IMG/VR virus record: IMGVR_UViG_3300032073_000034
Coordinates: 1-58,053 of that record
Source: a virus
Length of the DNA stretch: 58,053 nt
Strand: one strand, 5' to 3'
Both the position numbers and the translations under genes were made by a program. The notes beneath the pieces are model-generated. The model was given only the letters and a program-made list of their open reading frames with translations, was not told where the DNA came from and ran no database searches. This document shows, one piece after another, positions 9,346 through 19,510 of this stretch (position 1 is its first letter; every line of letters begins with the position of its first letter).

Positions 9346-12300
9346 CTGTTCCTCCTGCTACAACTCTTCCGCCGCCACCACCACCACCATAACCTTCTCC
9401 CGTGGCCTGAGTCTGAGATCTACTATTAACATCTGATACCTCAAACATTCTAGATGCCAATCGCAATGGATTATCTTTTCCAGTGACAGTTATCTTATCC
9501 TTATAAAATAAAGCTCTCGACCAAACAGGAACCATAGTTTCATCATCAAGATCATCAATCGAGTGATCCACCACAAGAACTTTCTCATCAAGTAATGATC
9601 CTTGCGTGAACAGCTGCATATTAGTGCCTATCGCGGGATCTGTTTGATCAAGTAATAATACATAAGATCTAATGTCTTTCTCATTAAATCTATCCTTAAA
9701 GTTCATTAATGTACTTGAAAGTACTGAGGTGTAATCTAGTCCCACCCTATTAAAAACTGATGGTATATCTCCGTATCCATAGCCATATGTATATACAACC
9801 CCATCGTAAGATATGATTGCCATGTCGTCACTCCTCTCGGTGAATGGATTATGAGGACGGCGGATAGTTAATCCCGCAGTGAAGTGCTGATCGATATGCG
9901 ATAAGGTGTTCGTTCTATAGTCGAAGGCAAGCGTTGCCTCATCTTCGAGTTCTCTTGGCAGGCATAACCATATTTCACCAGTAAGTGCATTATCGTAAGA
10001 GAACACTGTCTCCTGATCATACAAACTTAAATCCTTCCAGAACTGCGGGCCAACCTGAAATGCCGAGACCCAAGAAGGTTCAGCCTCCGTTAGGTCAACC
10101 TTAAAAACTCCAGTAAGTCCAACGAATATATGATACTTATCTACGATATTTGATACTGAATGCCTAAATAGGGCAGCGCGATTTCCAGTGTACCTCTCGG
10201 TAAAACTAAATGGATCTGAGCTAGACTGTGTTAGTTGCGCCATCCAATAGCCTGTCTGCCTATAGATGATAAGTACATCCATAAGCTTTTCCATTTTAAG
10301 TATCCTGCTACCATCACCTAATATCTCAGTAGAGCTTCCTCCTACTGTATTTGAGAATGCAGTACTATTATGAATGAAGTCAGATACCACAATAGATTGT
10401 TCATCTCCAGCTGTGGCAGATACCTTACTTGTTTGTGCTGTAAAATTCTGAACAGCCGTCACGCCTAAAGTAGATGGCTGTGTTGCTACTGTAATTCCAC
10501 CTCCACCAAACAACCCATCACCATCAACAAGTGTATTGCCATCAATTTCTATAGCTGAAATGCCAGAACCAAAGCCATTATTCCTTAAGGTCTTTACCTT
10601 ATCAAACTCACCACCAGATATTGTTACCGTCTCCCACCTGCTTGCCACACCAGCACTATTTGGCGATACAGCTCCCACCTGCAAGCCTTCCTTAAAAAAC
10701 TTCACACCCCCATGAGCATGACCACCTGATGGAACATAAACTTTAATTACTGATCCATCTATAGTAAAAGGGAATTGTATATCTAAGTCTACACCCGCAC
10801 CAGTAGAGGCGATTATGGTAGCAGTATCCCCATCAAATAAATTTTTAATATCCCTAGTTGGATCCTTCCCTGTGGTCGTAACTACATCGGAGTATATGGT
10901 GCTAGCTCCACCCTCCAGTTCGGCATTAAGGCCATCGGGTGATATTGGGCCAGGCAACTCGGTATACTCAGCGTCAATTGATGTTGGCGATGATGGGCCA
11001 GGCTGTCTTTGTGGTGCTGCGGGTATTGGGTCAAAATGATCAGTGGCATCGAGTGATGTGGAAGCCCTTGGCGTATCCGTTACATCATCATGCGTAGACG
11101 CTTCACCTGATGCTGAATCCGCCAGCTCAAAGTAAAGTATATTACCATCACTACCTTCAACTATATTTGTTATCTTAGTGACAAGGTTAGCCCCTAGTGG
11201 GCCAGCAGCGGAAATAATAAAGTTCTGCCCTACATCAAAAGATTTAGACACATTAGGTAAAGCGGGTATCCACTTGTTACTGCCTGCACTAATGGAGCCA
11301 TTGGCAGAGACACCCCATTCACGAGGATCTCCTGGTGCTGACCAGACTATAGCATACTGCGTTTCGTTAATAACCAGATCATACTCTTCGACAATCTCAG
11401 GGCTTATATTGCAGTATGGATCTATATCATTTTCAGCACAAATAGTAGACCATCGCTCTAGCTCGCCGTCTGCAAACTCAGTCAGGTCTGCACACAATAA
11501 GTAGCCTCCATGCTCAGCGACACAACCAACCCGAACAATACCTAGCTCCCTCAGTGCATAAATTTGCTCAGACTTTTCCCACTCCTCCCTGTATATATAA
11601 GGCAAGTCTATTCCGTTATTACATATAGCATAACCATTTAATGCTACAGCCTCCCATCTGTTATTCTCAAATAGATTAACTTTTGCTATAGCACCAGTTC
11701 CATTACCCACAGTGTCTTCGATGGTTACCTCTGGAGGTCTAGTATAGTCCTTACCCTTGTCGGTTATGGTTATCTCTCCAACCCTTCTTGGTTTAGCTAC
11801 CCACTGAAACCTTTCGGTTTCATATGTAGCCTTAGGAAAGCTTATGGCCATTCCGTAATCAAAATTTACTGCGGTTGAGGAAATCTCACCATTCTCTATT
11901 AATGGAGTCCTGTACTCACCAGCTCCGCGATACAAATTAAAAGATGAGCCATTCACATCTACCGAGTAGTTCCTTCGCCTCTTGCCAGTGTACGCTCCTG
12001 TTATACTTGGCGCGCCTTCTCCTTGAGGTGGCTCAATTTCTGAACCCACTATACTAGCCGAAGCTTTACCTACTCCATCAATACTAACTACGGGCTGAGA
12101 ATCTTCACTGAAATACTCACCCTCTGATAGTAGCTCTATAGATCGAATACTTCCTGGTACAGTTACGCCTTCTTGTATTATCTTCCAATTAAAAGAAAAG
12201 GATCCACCTTGGTGGTATCCGTCATTCTTGTTCGCATCAGGGACAATCCATTCTCCATCTAAATAGTCAGCCAGATCATTGTTAGCAAACAGCCTATACA

Positions 12301-12586
12301 ACTTGTCGCCAGCCGCAGCAAGCAGTGCGGTATCTCCATTTGGCCTTGAGAACTGAAAGAATAGAGTTACATCATCATCCTCATATAGAGGCATATTTAG
12401 CGGGTTCTTATCAAACTTTGGATTGAATAAAGACCAACCCTCTCTTCGCATTTCTACATCAAGCTCCCTGCGAAAGTTCTTCTTGATACTGTAATTTGGT
12501 TCAGCTCCAGTATCTTCAGCTAGCCCACCAATAAGCTTACCACCCTGAGGTGGTCTCAACTCTACACTTTTATATCTGGACGGCAT
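9338..12586 (-). CDS. Nozzle / tail tubular protein B-like
   Basis: 1082 aa. The N-terminus (RPPQGGKLIGGLAEDTGAE, then RREGWSLFNP) and the beta-rich body with repeated Trp/Tyr-Gly strands match the general style of large podovirus tail-tube (gp12/nozzle-like) proteins. The C-terminus is a flexible Gly-rich tail (GGGGGGG followed by RVVAGG). Its place downstream of the adaptor-like gene and upstream of the fibre-like and internal virion genes follows T7 order. Family assignment is by size, position and composition, not by a diagnostic motif. Confidence 0.5.
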   Translation of the reverse strand: MPSRYKSVELRPPQGGKLIGGLAEDTGAEPNYSIKKNFRRELDVEMRREGWSLFNPKFDKNPLNMPLYEDDDVTLFFQFSRPNGDTALLAAAGDKLYRLFANNDLADYLDGEWIVPDANKNDGYHQGGSFSFNWKIIQEGVTVPGSIRSIELLSEGEYFSEDSQPVVSIDGVGKASASIVGSEIEPPQGEGAPSITGAYTGKRRRNYSVDVNGSSFNLYRGAGEYRTPLIENGEISSTAVNFDYGMAISFPKATYETERFQWVAKPRRVGEITITDKGKDYTRPPEVTIEDTVGNGTGAIAKVNLFENNRWEAVALNGYAICNNGIDLPYIYREEWEKSEQIYALRELGIVRVGCVAEHGGYLLCADLTEFADGELERWSTICAENDIDPYCNISPEIVEEYDLVINETQYAIVWSAPGDPREWGVSANGSISAGSNKWIPALPNVSKSFDVGQNFIISAAGPLGANLVTKITNIVEGSDGNILYFELADSASGEASTHDDVTDTPRASTSLDATDHFDPIPAAPQRQPGPSSPTSIDAEYTELPGPISPDGLNAELEGGASTIYSDVVTTTGKDPTRDIKNLFDGDTATIIASTGAGVDLDIQFPFTIDGSVIKVYVPSGGHAHGGVKFFKEGLQVGAVSPNSAGVASRWETVTISGGEFDKVKTLRNNGFGSGISAIEIDGNTLVDGDGLFGGGGITVATQPSTLGVTAVQNFTAQTSKVSATAGDEQSIVVSDFIHNSTAFSNTVGGSSTEILGDGSRILKMEKLMDVLIIYRQTGYWMAQLTQSSSDPFSFTERYTGNRAALFRHSVSNIVDKYHIFVGLTGVFKVDLTEAEPSWVSAFQVGPQFWKDLSLYDQETVFSYDNALTGEIWLCLPRELEDEATLAFDYRTNTLSHIDQHFTAGLTIRRPHNPFTERSDDMAIISYDGVVYTYGYGYGDIPSVFNRVGLDYTSVLSSTLMNFKDRFNEKDIRSYVLLLDQTDPAIGTNMQLFTQGSLLDEKVLVVDHSIDDLDDETMVPVWSRALFYKDKITVTGKDNPLRLASRMFEVSDVNSRSQTQATGEGYGGGGGGGRVVAGGTGG

Positions 12587-12600
12587 GGCTCATCGAGCCA

Positions 12601-12771
12601 TCAGTAACTCATTCCGCGCTTAGCTTTAGTTTTAGCTTTGGGCTTCTTGGATACAACCTTGCCGCCAAGCTTCTTAGCTAGCTTCTTAGCTTTTTCTTTA
12701 CCAGCCTTAGTGTACGCTGTCTTGACGGTCTTACTCTTACCGCCCTTACCCTTATATGTTACGCTTGGCAC
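12601..12771 (-). CDS. Small lysine-rich virion-operon protein
   Basis: 56 aa, very basic (Lys/Gly/Ala-rich; KKLAKKLGGK). I chose a GTG start at 12771 because it shares one base with the TAG stop of the FN3 gene (TAGTG), a typical coupled junction. A longer ATG-initiated frame from 12813 exists but would add a Cys/Trp stretch that is the FN3 gene in another frame. Similar short basic proteins occur in many phage structural operons. The role is unknown; nucleic-acid binding is possible. Confidence 0.6.
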   Translation of the reverse strand: MPSVTYKGKGGKSKTVKTAYTKAGKEKAKKLAKKLGGKVVSKKPKAKTKAKRGMSY

Positions 12772-13052
12772 TACGGTGTGATAGTTACGTTTACAACTCC
12801 AGGAGAGGTGCAAAAGGTTTCCCCTGCATCATTGAATGCCGACACTCTGTAAGTGTAGTCGCCAGCGTCAACGCCAGTATCAACAAACTGAGCATCCTGA
12901 ATGCCCGTAGTTCCCGTACTGTCAACTCTGTGAGTTCCCGCCACTAAAGAACCTGCAAAGGTATCCGTGTCCAGTGTCCCGTTCTGACGATATACTTTAA
13001 AACCAGTCTCATTGTCTGAGTTATCGTTCCATGTTAATTTTACATTAGCCAT
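12771..13052 (-). CDS. Stand-alone fibronectin type III domain protein
   Basis: 93 aa that is essentially one FN3/Ig-like domain: LTWNDNSDNETGFKVYR at the first strands, then YTYRVSAFNDAGE near residue 70, with the usual Trp, Tyr and Ala-x-N positions. No signal peptide or other domain. FN3 domains in phages usually decorate capsids or tails and help surface adhesion; here the domain is encoded as a separate small protein inside the virion operon. Decoration or tail accessory is the inferred role. Confidence 0.75.
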   Translation of the reverse strand: MANVKLTWNDNSDNETGFKVYRQNGTLDTDTFAGSLVAGTHRVDSTGTTGIQDAQFVDTGVDAGDYTYRVSAFNDAGETFCTSPGVVNVTITP

Positions 13053-13095
13053 AATTTTAATTTAATTGTTATACTTGTTGTGTCAAATTCAATTT

Positions 13096-14661
13096 CTAAT
13101 AAATACCGCGTGGTCTAGATGGCCCCGACCCAATGTTCGTTAGCTTCACTTTATTCACGGTGGCTATAGCCCCAAAATCTATACTTGTTATCTTAATGCT
13201 ATTAAGGGCAGCTGGAGTTAAGGTTCCAACCTTACCTTCTGTTAATAAGTTTATCGGTATCTTGAAAGTACCTAAGTTTGAAGTCCAATACCATGTCTTT
13301 TGTTGCTGTGCTGCGAAATTAGGAATCCTCTTTATGGTCGAAATATTAGGTCTGCCTCCTGTTCTGGTAAAAGTACCGCTACCTCCAGGAGGAAAACACC
13401 CAGCAGTTACTGGCCCCGTATTTGAAAGTAATATTGAGGATTTTTGTGGAGCTTGAATCCTTGTTGTACTATTGTTTGTATATAACATCCCTGCGTCTCT
13501 TGCACTAATACCCTCAACACTTGCCTGAGAAAATGTCTGACTTCCGCTAACATTGGAGGCTGCCTTGGCATTTCTTGCCTGTCCTTTATATGTGTATGAT
13601 ATATTACACACACCCAGCCAAATCCTTCCGCCGCTTATATTTGTTAGGTTTGTTTTATTCAGAAGCTTCCAGTCATCACCCAACAACTCAAGGCATCGCT
13701 TTAGATTTATAAACAGCAATTTATTTGCGGCACTGCCGTGGATCCCAGCCACAACCTCATTCCTTAATCTCTTATTACTAATGCAGTTAGAGAGTTGTTT
13801 TTGGCGGCCCATATTATTTACGGAAAAATTGATATCAAAGTCGAGATATGGATCCATTGATTTTACCGAGACTGATGGTGGAGACATCCATGTTAATTGT
13901 AACTTTTTCCCTGTCTTACCAATAGCATCAGCCAATACAGACTTATTGATAGTAAAATATTCTTTGCCGTTATGCCTACTTATTCTGTCCTTATACTGAG
14001 ATAGAGCAGTAAGTCCAGGAACTTTATCCGTGTCCAGCTTACCTAAACTAGACACCTCTTTCCATTTGTTTACCGCCACATCATTACTAAGATTTCCGCC
14101 CACCAACCTATATCCTAGTATAGCACTTCCGTTCTTTGGGTTTGCTTGAGCAACGCCATCACCAAGCCGCTTCGCTGATTCTTCAGATAAGGCATCAGCG
14201 TCAGCTTGCGATATTTTTGTTCCCGCGTTTGCCCGCCAAGATGCCCATTCAAACTTACCTATATCATGGCTAATATAAAACTTACCAGTAGTCTCACCTA
14301 ATATGATATCCTCATACGGATCCCATCCTAGTATTCTCTGTCCATGACCTGTCGCCATTTCTACATTTAAAATCTCTGAGCTTGCAGCCACCCTTGACGA
14401 AGGCTGGTCGTCTATTGGATTCCTTAACACTATAGGAACCTCGTCCTCTACCACCCAAACAGTTTTATCGAAAGTGTCATCTGCATTTGTTTTCCAATAC
14501 TGTCCCGTTGGCCCAACAACCTCACTACCATCACCCCTTTTCTCATCCGTCCGCCTTTGCCATGTTACCTGCTGGTCAGAATCATTAGCCCCTGACATCC
14601 TCCAAGGTATATTGATACCCTGCTTTTTTTCCTTGGATCTTATGTATAGCTTTTTCGTCAT
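13096..14661 (-). CDS. Virion structural protein, unknown
   Basis: 521 aa, soluble, mixed alpha/beta, with a basic N-terminus (MTKKLYIRSKEKKQG) and a Ser/Gly/Asn-rich C-terminal third. Its start overlaps the end of the 512-aa adaptor-like gene by 4 nt (ATGA). No family recognised. Its place between adaptor-like and nozzle-like genes suggests a tail or head-tail joining component. Confidence 0.6.
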   Translation of the reverse strand: MTKKLYIRSKEKKQGINIPWRMSGANDSDQQVTWQRRTDEKRGDGSEVVGPTGQYWKTNADDTFDKTVWVVEDEVPIVLRNPIDDQPSSRVAASSEILNVEMATGHGQRILGWDPYEDIILGETTGKFYISHDIGKFEWASWRANAGTKISQADADALSEESAKRLGDGVAQANPKNGSAILGYRLVGGNLSNDVAVNKWKEVSSLGKLDTDKVPGLTALSQYKDRISRHNGKEYFTINKSVLADAIGKTGKKLQLTWMSPPSVSVKSMDPYLDFDINFSVNNMGRQKQLSNCISNKRLRNEVVAGIHGSAANKLLFINLKRCLELLGDDWKLLNKTNLTNISGGRIWLGVCNISYTYKGQARNAKAASNVSGSQTFSQASVEGISARDAGMLYTNNSTTRIQAPQKSSILLSNTGPVTAGCFPPGGSGTFTRTGGRPNISTIKRIPNFAAQQQKTWYWTSNLGTFKIPINLLTEGKVGTLTPAALNSIKITSIDFGAIATVNKVKLTNIGSGPSRPRGIY

Positions 14662-16196
14662 TGTATATCTAGTGTTGCCCCAGTCCTTGGATCTATATTA
14701 ACAAGATAATGCTCTTGCCTTTCAAACTCCTTGGTCTGCTCATTATACACATACTTTACCAGCACTAGCAAATTGAAATCTCTTGCCAGCCCGTCAGGTG
14801 CATTAGGAGCCTGAGCTTCCACATTTGCTAATAAATCCCTAGGTGCATCTGGAACCCATCCACCACCCTGTCCATCATGTATAGCGTTTAAGTTAGTCGG
14901 TTCATCTGGGAAACATATCGTACCTGTTATATTTGAGAAACAATACCCTAATTCACCTGGAGCTACGGGCAGGTAGTCTAATCCAGATGGAGCAAGAGGT
15001 TCAGTAGTTGCAGGGTTTGCACTAATATTAACCACCAAGGTCGTTGGTGCTGACGGCGGTGTCCCTAGTCCAGTTGGGCTATCTGCCAACAATCCTCGGA
15101 ATACTAATATTGTTGGTGCTATAGGTTTCTGAAGTACAAAGCTTCTAATTCCTGTAGGTGCTTGAGCCTTTAAGGTCGCCTGTAGTCCGTCAGGAGCTGA
15201 GGCTACACCAACATAAGGATGCAGACCTGTAGGCCCGTAGTAGACAGTGCCATCATCATTGAGCAAACTAAAGTCAAGAGAAGATGGGGCAATTGTTACC
15301 TGAGCATCTGAGTTGGATATAGCACATAAATGATAGTCTGTCTGCTTACAGTTATCCACAAGCAAACTATCGGGTGCATTTGGAAGTATTAAATGACTTA
15401 AACCGTTTGGCGGAAGCCTAGGACTAACCACATAAAAAGTAATCTGAGGGGCATTAGGTAATCCAACTAGCCTATCTGTGGTCTCTGATTCAAGGCAACA
15501 AGTATTGTAGTACCCTTCTGAAACCGAAGGCATATCGAAAAGGCTCATGTCCTTCTCATCCAAAAATAACACTGATCTCTCTTTGACATACATACCATAG
15601 TACTCGTTGTACAGTTGTATATCTTTATCAACCTCCCTAACTATGTGAGCCTTAGCGTAGTCAGATACGACCTTGACCACTCTGTGATCATATATTGTCT
15701 CATCGGTATTACTAAAATCTGTCTTAACGCCCTCCCAGTCAAGTATTAACAACTCATCTGGGCTTATCTCTGGATATACATAAAAACCCCCAGGTCTCGT
15801 CTTGTCCTCCATGATCTTGCCAGGAAACCTAGATGACCTGCAGTCACTAAGGCAACCCATTGACATTGAGTTTCTTTTGCTCCAAGGCCACCTGTTAAGC
15901 GGAATAGATATGACTTTATCGCCCTTAGGCTTTAGCACAACAGCTTTAGTTATCTTTCCCCTACCTTTAGTGAAACCTTGTTGAAGTCCTGATAGCTCAA
16001 TATCCTTAGCTTTATACATTTGGTCATAATAAAATGTATCCCTATTTACTGACCTTAAGCTTGGAATATATTGCTGTAACTCTATTACACCAGAAAGTAT
16101 AACAGAGTCGATATAGTTTTGAATGCCCGCACCTTTACGTTGTGCATCTACAGTTAGTAGAGTTCTAACAGATTCCTGAAACTCACTCCATATCAT
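14658..16196 (-). CDS. Head-tail adaptor-like protein with AP-x-x-L repeats
   Basis: 512 aa in two parts. Residues 1-225 are helical (WSEFQESVRTLLTVDAQ, then IDSVILSGVIELQQYIPSL) and in the position of the T7 gp11-type adaptor. Residues 240-490 carry about fourteen degenerate [A/S/E]-P-x-x-L units spaced 10-25 residues apart (for example SAPDGLQA, LAPSGLDYL, PDAPRDLLA, NAPDGLA), Pro-rich and reminiscent of the first strand of FN3 domains without the rest of the fold. The start overlaps the stop of the 49-aa gene as ATGA. Confidence 0.55.
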   Translation of the reverse strand: MIWSEFQESVRTLLTVDAQRKGAGIQNYIDSVILSGVIELQQYIPSLRSVNRDTFYYDQMYKAKDIELSGLQQGFTKGRGKITKAVVLKPKGDKVISIPLNRWPWSKRNSMSMGCLSDCRSSRFPGKIMEDKTRPGGFYVYPEISPDELLILDWEGVKTDFSNTDETIYDHRVVKVVSDYAKAHIVREVDKDIQLYNEYYGMYVKERSVLFLDEKDMSLFDMPSVSEGYYNTCCLESETTDRLVGLPNAPQITFYVVSPRLPPNGLSHLILPNAPDSLLVDNCKQTDYHLCAISNSDAQVTIAPSSLDFSLLNDDGTVYYGPTGLHPYVGVASAPDGLQATLKAQAPTGIRSFVLQKPIAPTILVFRGLLADSPTGLGTPPSAPTTLVVNISANPATTEPLAPSGLDYLPVAPGELGYCFSNITGTICFPDEPTNLNAIHDGQGGGWVPDAPRDLLANVEAQAPNAPDGLARDFNLLVLVKYVYNEQTKEFERQEHYLVNIDPRTGATLDIQ

Positions 16197-16342
16197 TTCT
16201 TGTTTTGCTTATATAACGCTATACTTATATGCACAAGAGTAAGTATACCGCAAACTAAACCCAACCAAGGGTTAACATCAGTTAATACGAAAGTGCCTCC
16301 TGTTCCAATTACAGCACCCAAAGTTTGTGGCAAGTCATTCAT
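16193..16342 (-). CDS. Small membrane protein, holin candidate
   Basis: 49 aa, MNDLPQTLGAVIGTGG at the N-terminus, one or two hydrophobic helices (about 8-20 and 25-43) and a basic tail ending KQNKK. Ribosome site GGAG lies 7 nt before the ATG, and the TGA stop overlaps the next gene's ATG (ATGA), which argues that it is real. Size, hydrophobicity and basic C-terminus fit a small phage holin or membrane accessory protein. The evidence is topology only, and no endolysin is seen nearby. Confidence 0.6.
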   Translation of the reverse strand: MNDLPQTLGAVIGTGGTFVLTDVNPWLGLVCGILTLVHISIALYKQNKK

Positions 16343-16365
16343 TATCAATCTCCATAATTAACACT

Positions 16366-16623
16366 TTACTTGCGGCCTCCACAACATCCTTTTCTTCTAG
16401 GGGGAGGTTTATTTCCTGATCCAGCGGCTGGACTTCTAAGAACGACTGTGCTTGGATTTTTTTTTTCAGGAGCATCTGGAACTTCAAATGCCTCTTTACT
16501 TGCTTTTAGCTTACTTAACTCATCAGGATCGTTACCTCCGTAACCATACAGCCATGAGTGTCCGAGAAACTTAAGAGGTTTAAGTTCTATATCACCTATT
16601 TTTTTACTATAACTCGCTATCAT
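16366..16623 (-). CDS. Hypothetical small virion-operon protein
   Basis: 85 aa with a Pro/Arg/Lys-rich tail ending in a Cys-Cys motif (RKGCCGGRK). It lies 3 nt downstream of the 955-aa gene on the same strand. No family recognised. Confidence 0.55.
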   Translation of the reverse strand: MIASYSKKIGDIELKPLKFLGHSWLYGYGGNDPDELSKLKASKEAFEVPDAPEKKNPSTVVLRSPAAGSGNKPPPRRKGCCGGRK

Positions 16624-16626
16624 AAA

Positions 16627-19494
16627 TTAATATCTTCTGGATGACTTTCCGAACCTTCTACCAACAGTGGGCTGATTAGGGTTAACACCGCCAAAGCCTG
16701 CCTTTCTTCGAGTCGAACGCGAGCCATCTGAATTCATAACAAGCTTTTCTCCTCGATTGTTTCCTTCTCTAAACCTTCGGGCAGCATCAGGGTTCTGCCG
16801 CATGAACGAGGCCATGTCCTTGGGGCTTCTTTTCTGATGGCTGATCCTTCTGTTTATATCCCTCGTATTCTTATCCAGTAAATTAATTCCTTTGGTTAGT
16901 CTTCCCTTCATGCCGCCATCCGCTGCCCGATTTAACTCGTTAAGCTCACGCCTGTTTAAAGGTATCTGACCTTGTGCATTAGCAGGTATACCCTGATTGA
17001 GGGCATCAACCTCCATCATCATCATCCTATCCCTGTCACTAAACTGAGGCTGCATTCCTCCCCTAAGTTGATTACGCTCAGCCATAAGCTCTTGGCGGAA
17101 CTGATCAGGAGTCTTACCTGCAGCTCTCTGCATATTAGCCTGAGCCTGCCGTCTCTCCCTAGGACTCATACCCAAATAAGCTAAGTCGCCCTGCATTGCC
17201 ATTGTATCTGCTTGAGAAATACCCAAGTATGGGTCTGGTCTATATAGACCACGATTATCTCCAAAGGCTCCTCCTCCCAAATATGGAGCTGGTGCATTCC
17301 TGGGTTGCATCCTGCCCATAGTATCTATGATCATGCCTGGAACCATTCCTGTATTGCCACCAGTCTGATTCCTGATATACTCCTCTTCGTTCATCACGCC
17401 TTGGCTTGCCCCCGCACCTCTTAATGCGGTGGGAACATTACTAGCACCAGTAGCCCTGCTCTGCCTAAATCCCTCAGGGTTCTTCGCGTACGCCTCGGCA
17501 TTAGGATAACTGTTCTTTATGTTGTTCATCCTTTTCTGCCTCATGGTCTGTGCGTCAACCTGAGTGCCACTCTGAGCAGTCGGATTAAGAGCAAACCTCC
17601 CACCTGGGATTAGCTCAGCAGCGTTCCCTCTAAATCTTTGACCACGTGCCTTACCGCCTGTTCGTTCTGTAACGCCAGGAGCATAAGATCTACTATCACC
17701 CACAAGATCAAGTGCGTCCCCAAATGTCTGCCGAATACCCTCCTGAGCCACATTGCCTAAGGTGTTTGGCACATCAGCAACATACTGAGCTGCCATTCTT
17801 GCATTGGCGTTAGGGATAAAATCCCCTACTTGACTAACTAAGCTACCCGCTCTAAAAAATGGATTGCCTCCATCAATTATATCTCCAGCACGATCCGTAA
17901 TCATCTCTCCTACATTTTCCCCAACGCCCCTTCGGGAATGAGGTGATCGTGTATATCCACCACCTATATTCCTATCGTAGTCATTGGCTCGTCTGTAGTC
18001 TTTTCCAAAATTCCTAACCGCATTAACTCCACCAGCAATCATACTGCCCATGCCTCCTGCACCAGCCATATCTGCAATAGCTCCGCCAGTTTGAATTAAC
18101 CTCCCACGCTTATCCCTAGCTGACTGATCGGCTACGGAGTCCATACCTATACTCTTTCTGTAGTCTTGAGCCGCACGCCTGTTGGCAGTACCTTGCGCGC
18201 CTTGCATATCCCTGTTCATACTGGTTATAGCCTCAGCACCAAGCTGATTATCATACATACCCCTAAGGCCAACCTTACTGTCGGAATACTTGTTTTGTGC
18301 AGCCATTATCTTATTCCTGTCCTGCATCATATGATTTCTATGCGCTTGCGTTGCAGTACCATTTTGCTGCATTTGCTTATACTTCTCAAGATTAGCCGCA
18401 TAAACTTTTCTTGCGTTAGCAATCTTTCCGTGATCACTCTGAAGCCTACTTCTTCCTTCACCATAAAGTCTGGCGGTCTCAGCTTGATTCTGATTTAAAC
18501 TTGGATACCGCTTCTCGTAAGCCTTACGCCTAGCTGCAGCATCTGCCATTCTAGCTCCAGCACTCATCGTTCCCTGTGTAACTGTCGAATTAGCATTCTG
18601 CCCAGTTGGACGACTCTGTGATCTCATCTGAGAATCATTCACATATCTAGTAAAAGGATTATTTACTATAGGGCTTTCAGCTACCCTTTGACCGATATTA
18701 CTATTAAAAATAGTATCTACGGTATTTAAAATAGGACTATTGTTTCTCGACAGTCCCTGAAATGCATCAGACACCCCAACAATAGGATTACCACTTATCT
18801 GATTAGACAAGCGGGTCATTGGGCCAGTAGCACTACCTATGCCTGACCCTGGATTATTTGCCCCGTAAAGACCCTTTGTATAGGCAGCTGTTCCGCCCGA
18901 AAAGCCTGCAGCATTACTAGCCATCGATTGCCCGAGTCCACCACCACCAGAAATTAAAGGCCCATAGTTTCCTGTACTTTGTGCATTCCTTAACCCCGAC
19001 GCAAGGCTGTTTGCGGCAAATGCCTTATTTAAGTTACTCCTTGCATTTGATATACTAGCACCCCTATTGGACGAACCGCCTCCACTACTACCAGTGATAC
19101 CTCCAGGTCTTAATGTATTAAGATTGGAAAAGTTACTAGTTGTTATAGGTCTACTACTACCACCACCTTGATATCGACTGCCGCCCGAACTTCGGGAACT
19201 AATCATAGGTGAGCTTGAACCCAGAGAATTACGCAAAGACCCTAGGTTCGTTGCCATTATTGATGACGCACCTGAGCCTCGATTAAGATTGCCCCTCGAT
19301 GCGGTAATTGCCGCACTTGCACTACCTAGGTTACCCCCCGCCGTAGACAAAGACGAGGAAGACCTATTCCTCGCCATGTTCCCAACACTAGCTCCGTAAC
19401 CAGAATTAAAATTATTTCTGTTAGCTAAACTGCCTAGATTTGTAACATTGGTGGGTGGTGTATACCCTGAGCTATAACTATTGTACCTTGACAT
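16627..19494 (-). CDS. Large Ser/Gly/Asn-rich virion protein
   Basis: 955 aa. Residues 1-200 are low complexity (Ser, Gly, Asn; many SSSS and GGG runs). The middle is Arg/Gln/Ala-rich and helical, with a Gly/Ala/Met-rich hydrophobic stretch (ADMAGAGGMGSMIAGG). The C-terminus is strongly basic (RRFGKSSRRY). It has an excellent ribosome site (AAGGAGG) directly after the UUCG hairpin behind the capsid gene. It is probably an abundant structural or internal protein; no family recognised. Confidence 0.6.
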   Translation of the reverse strand: MSRYNSYSSGYTPPTNVTNLGSLANRNNFNSGYGASVGNMARNRSSSSLSTAGGNLGSASAAITASRGNLNRGSGASSIMATNLGSLRNSLGSSSPMISSRSSGGSRYQGGGSSRPITTSNFSNLNTLRPGGITGSSGGGSSNRGASISNARSNLNKAFAANSLASGLRNAQSTGNYGPLISGGGGLGQSMASNAAGFSGGTAAYTKGLYGANNPGSGIGSATGPMTRLSNQISGNPIVGVSDAFQGLSRNNSPILNTVDTIFNSNIGQRVAESPIVNNPFTRYVNDSQMRSQSRPTGQNANSTVTQGTMSAGARMADAAARRKAYEKRYPSLNQNQAETARLYGEGRSRLQSDHGKIANARKVYAANLEKYKQMQQNGTATQAHRNHMMQDRNKIMAAQNKYSDSKVGLRGMYDNQLGAEAITSMNRDMQGAQGTANRRAAQDYRKSIGMDSVADQSARDKRGRLIQTGGAIADMAGAGGMGSMIAGGVNAVRNFGKDYRRANDYDRNIGGGYTRSPHSRRGVGENVGEMITDRAGDIIDGGNPFFRAGSLVSQVGDFIPNANARMAAQYVADVPNTLGNVAQEGIRQTFGDALDLVGDSRSYAPGVTERTGGKARGQRFRGNAAELIPGGRFALNPTAQSGTQVDAQTMRQKRMNNIKNSYPNAEAYAKNPEGFRQSRATGASNVPTALRGAGASQGVMNEEEYIRNQTGGNTGMVPGMIIDTMGRMQPRNAPAPYLGGGAFGDNRGLYRPDPYLGISQADTMAMQGDLAYLGMSPRERRQAQANMQRAAGKTPDQFRQELMAERNQLRGGMQPQFSDRDRMMMMEVDALNQGIPANAQGQIPLNRRELNELNRAADGGMKGRLTKGINLLDKNTRDINRRISHQKRSPKDMASFMRQNPDAARRFREGNNRGEKLVMNSDGSRSTRRKAGFGGVNPNQPTVGRRFGKSSRRY

Positions 19495-19510
19495 ATCATC
19501 CCCCTCCTTA

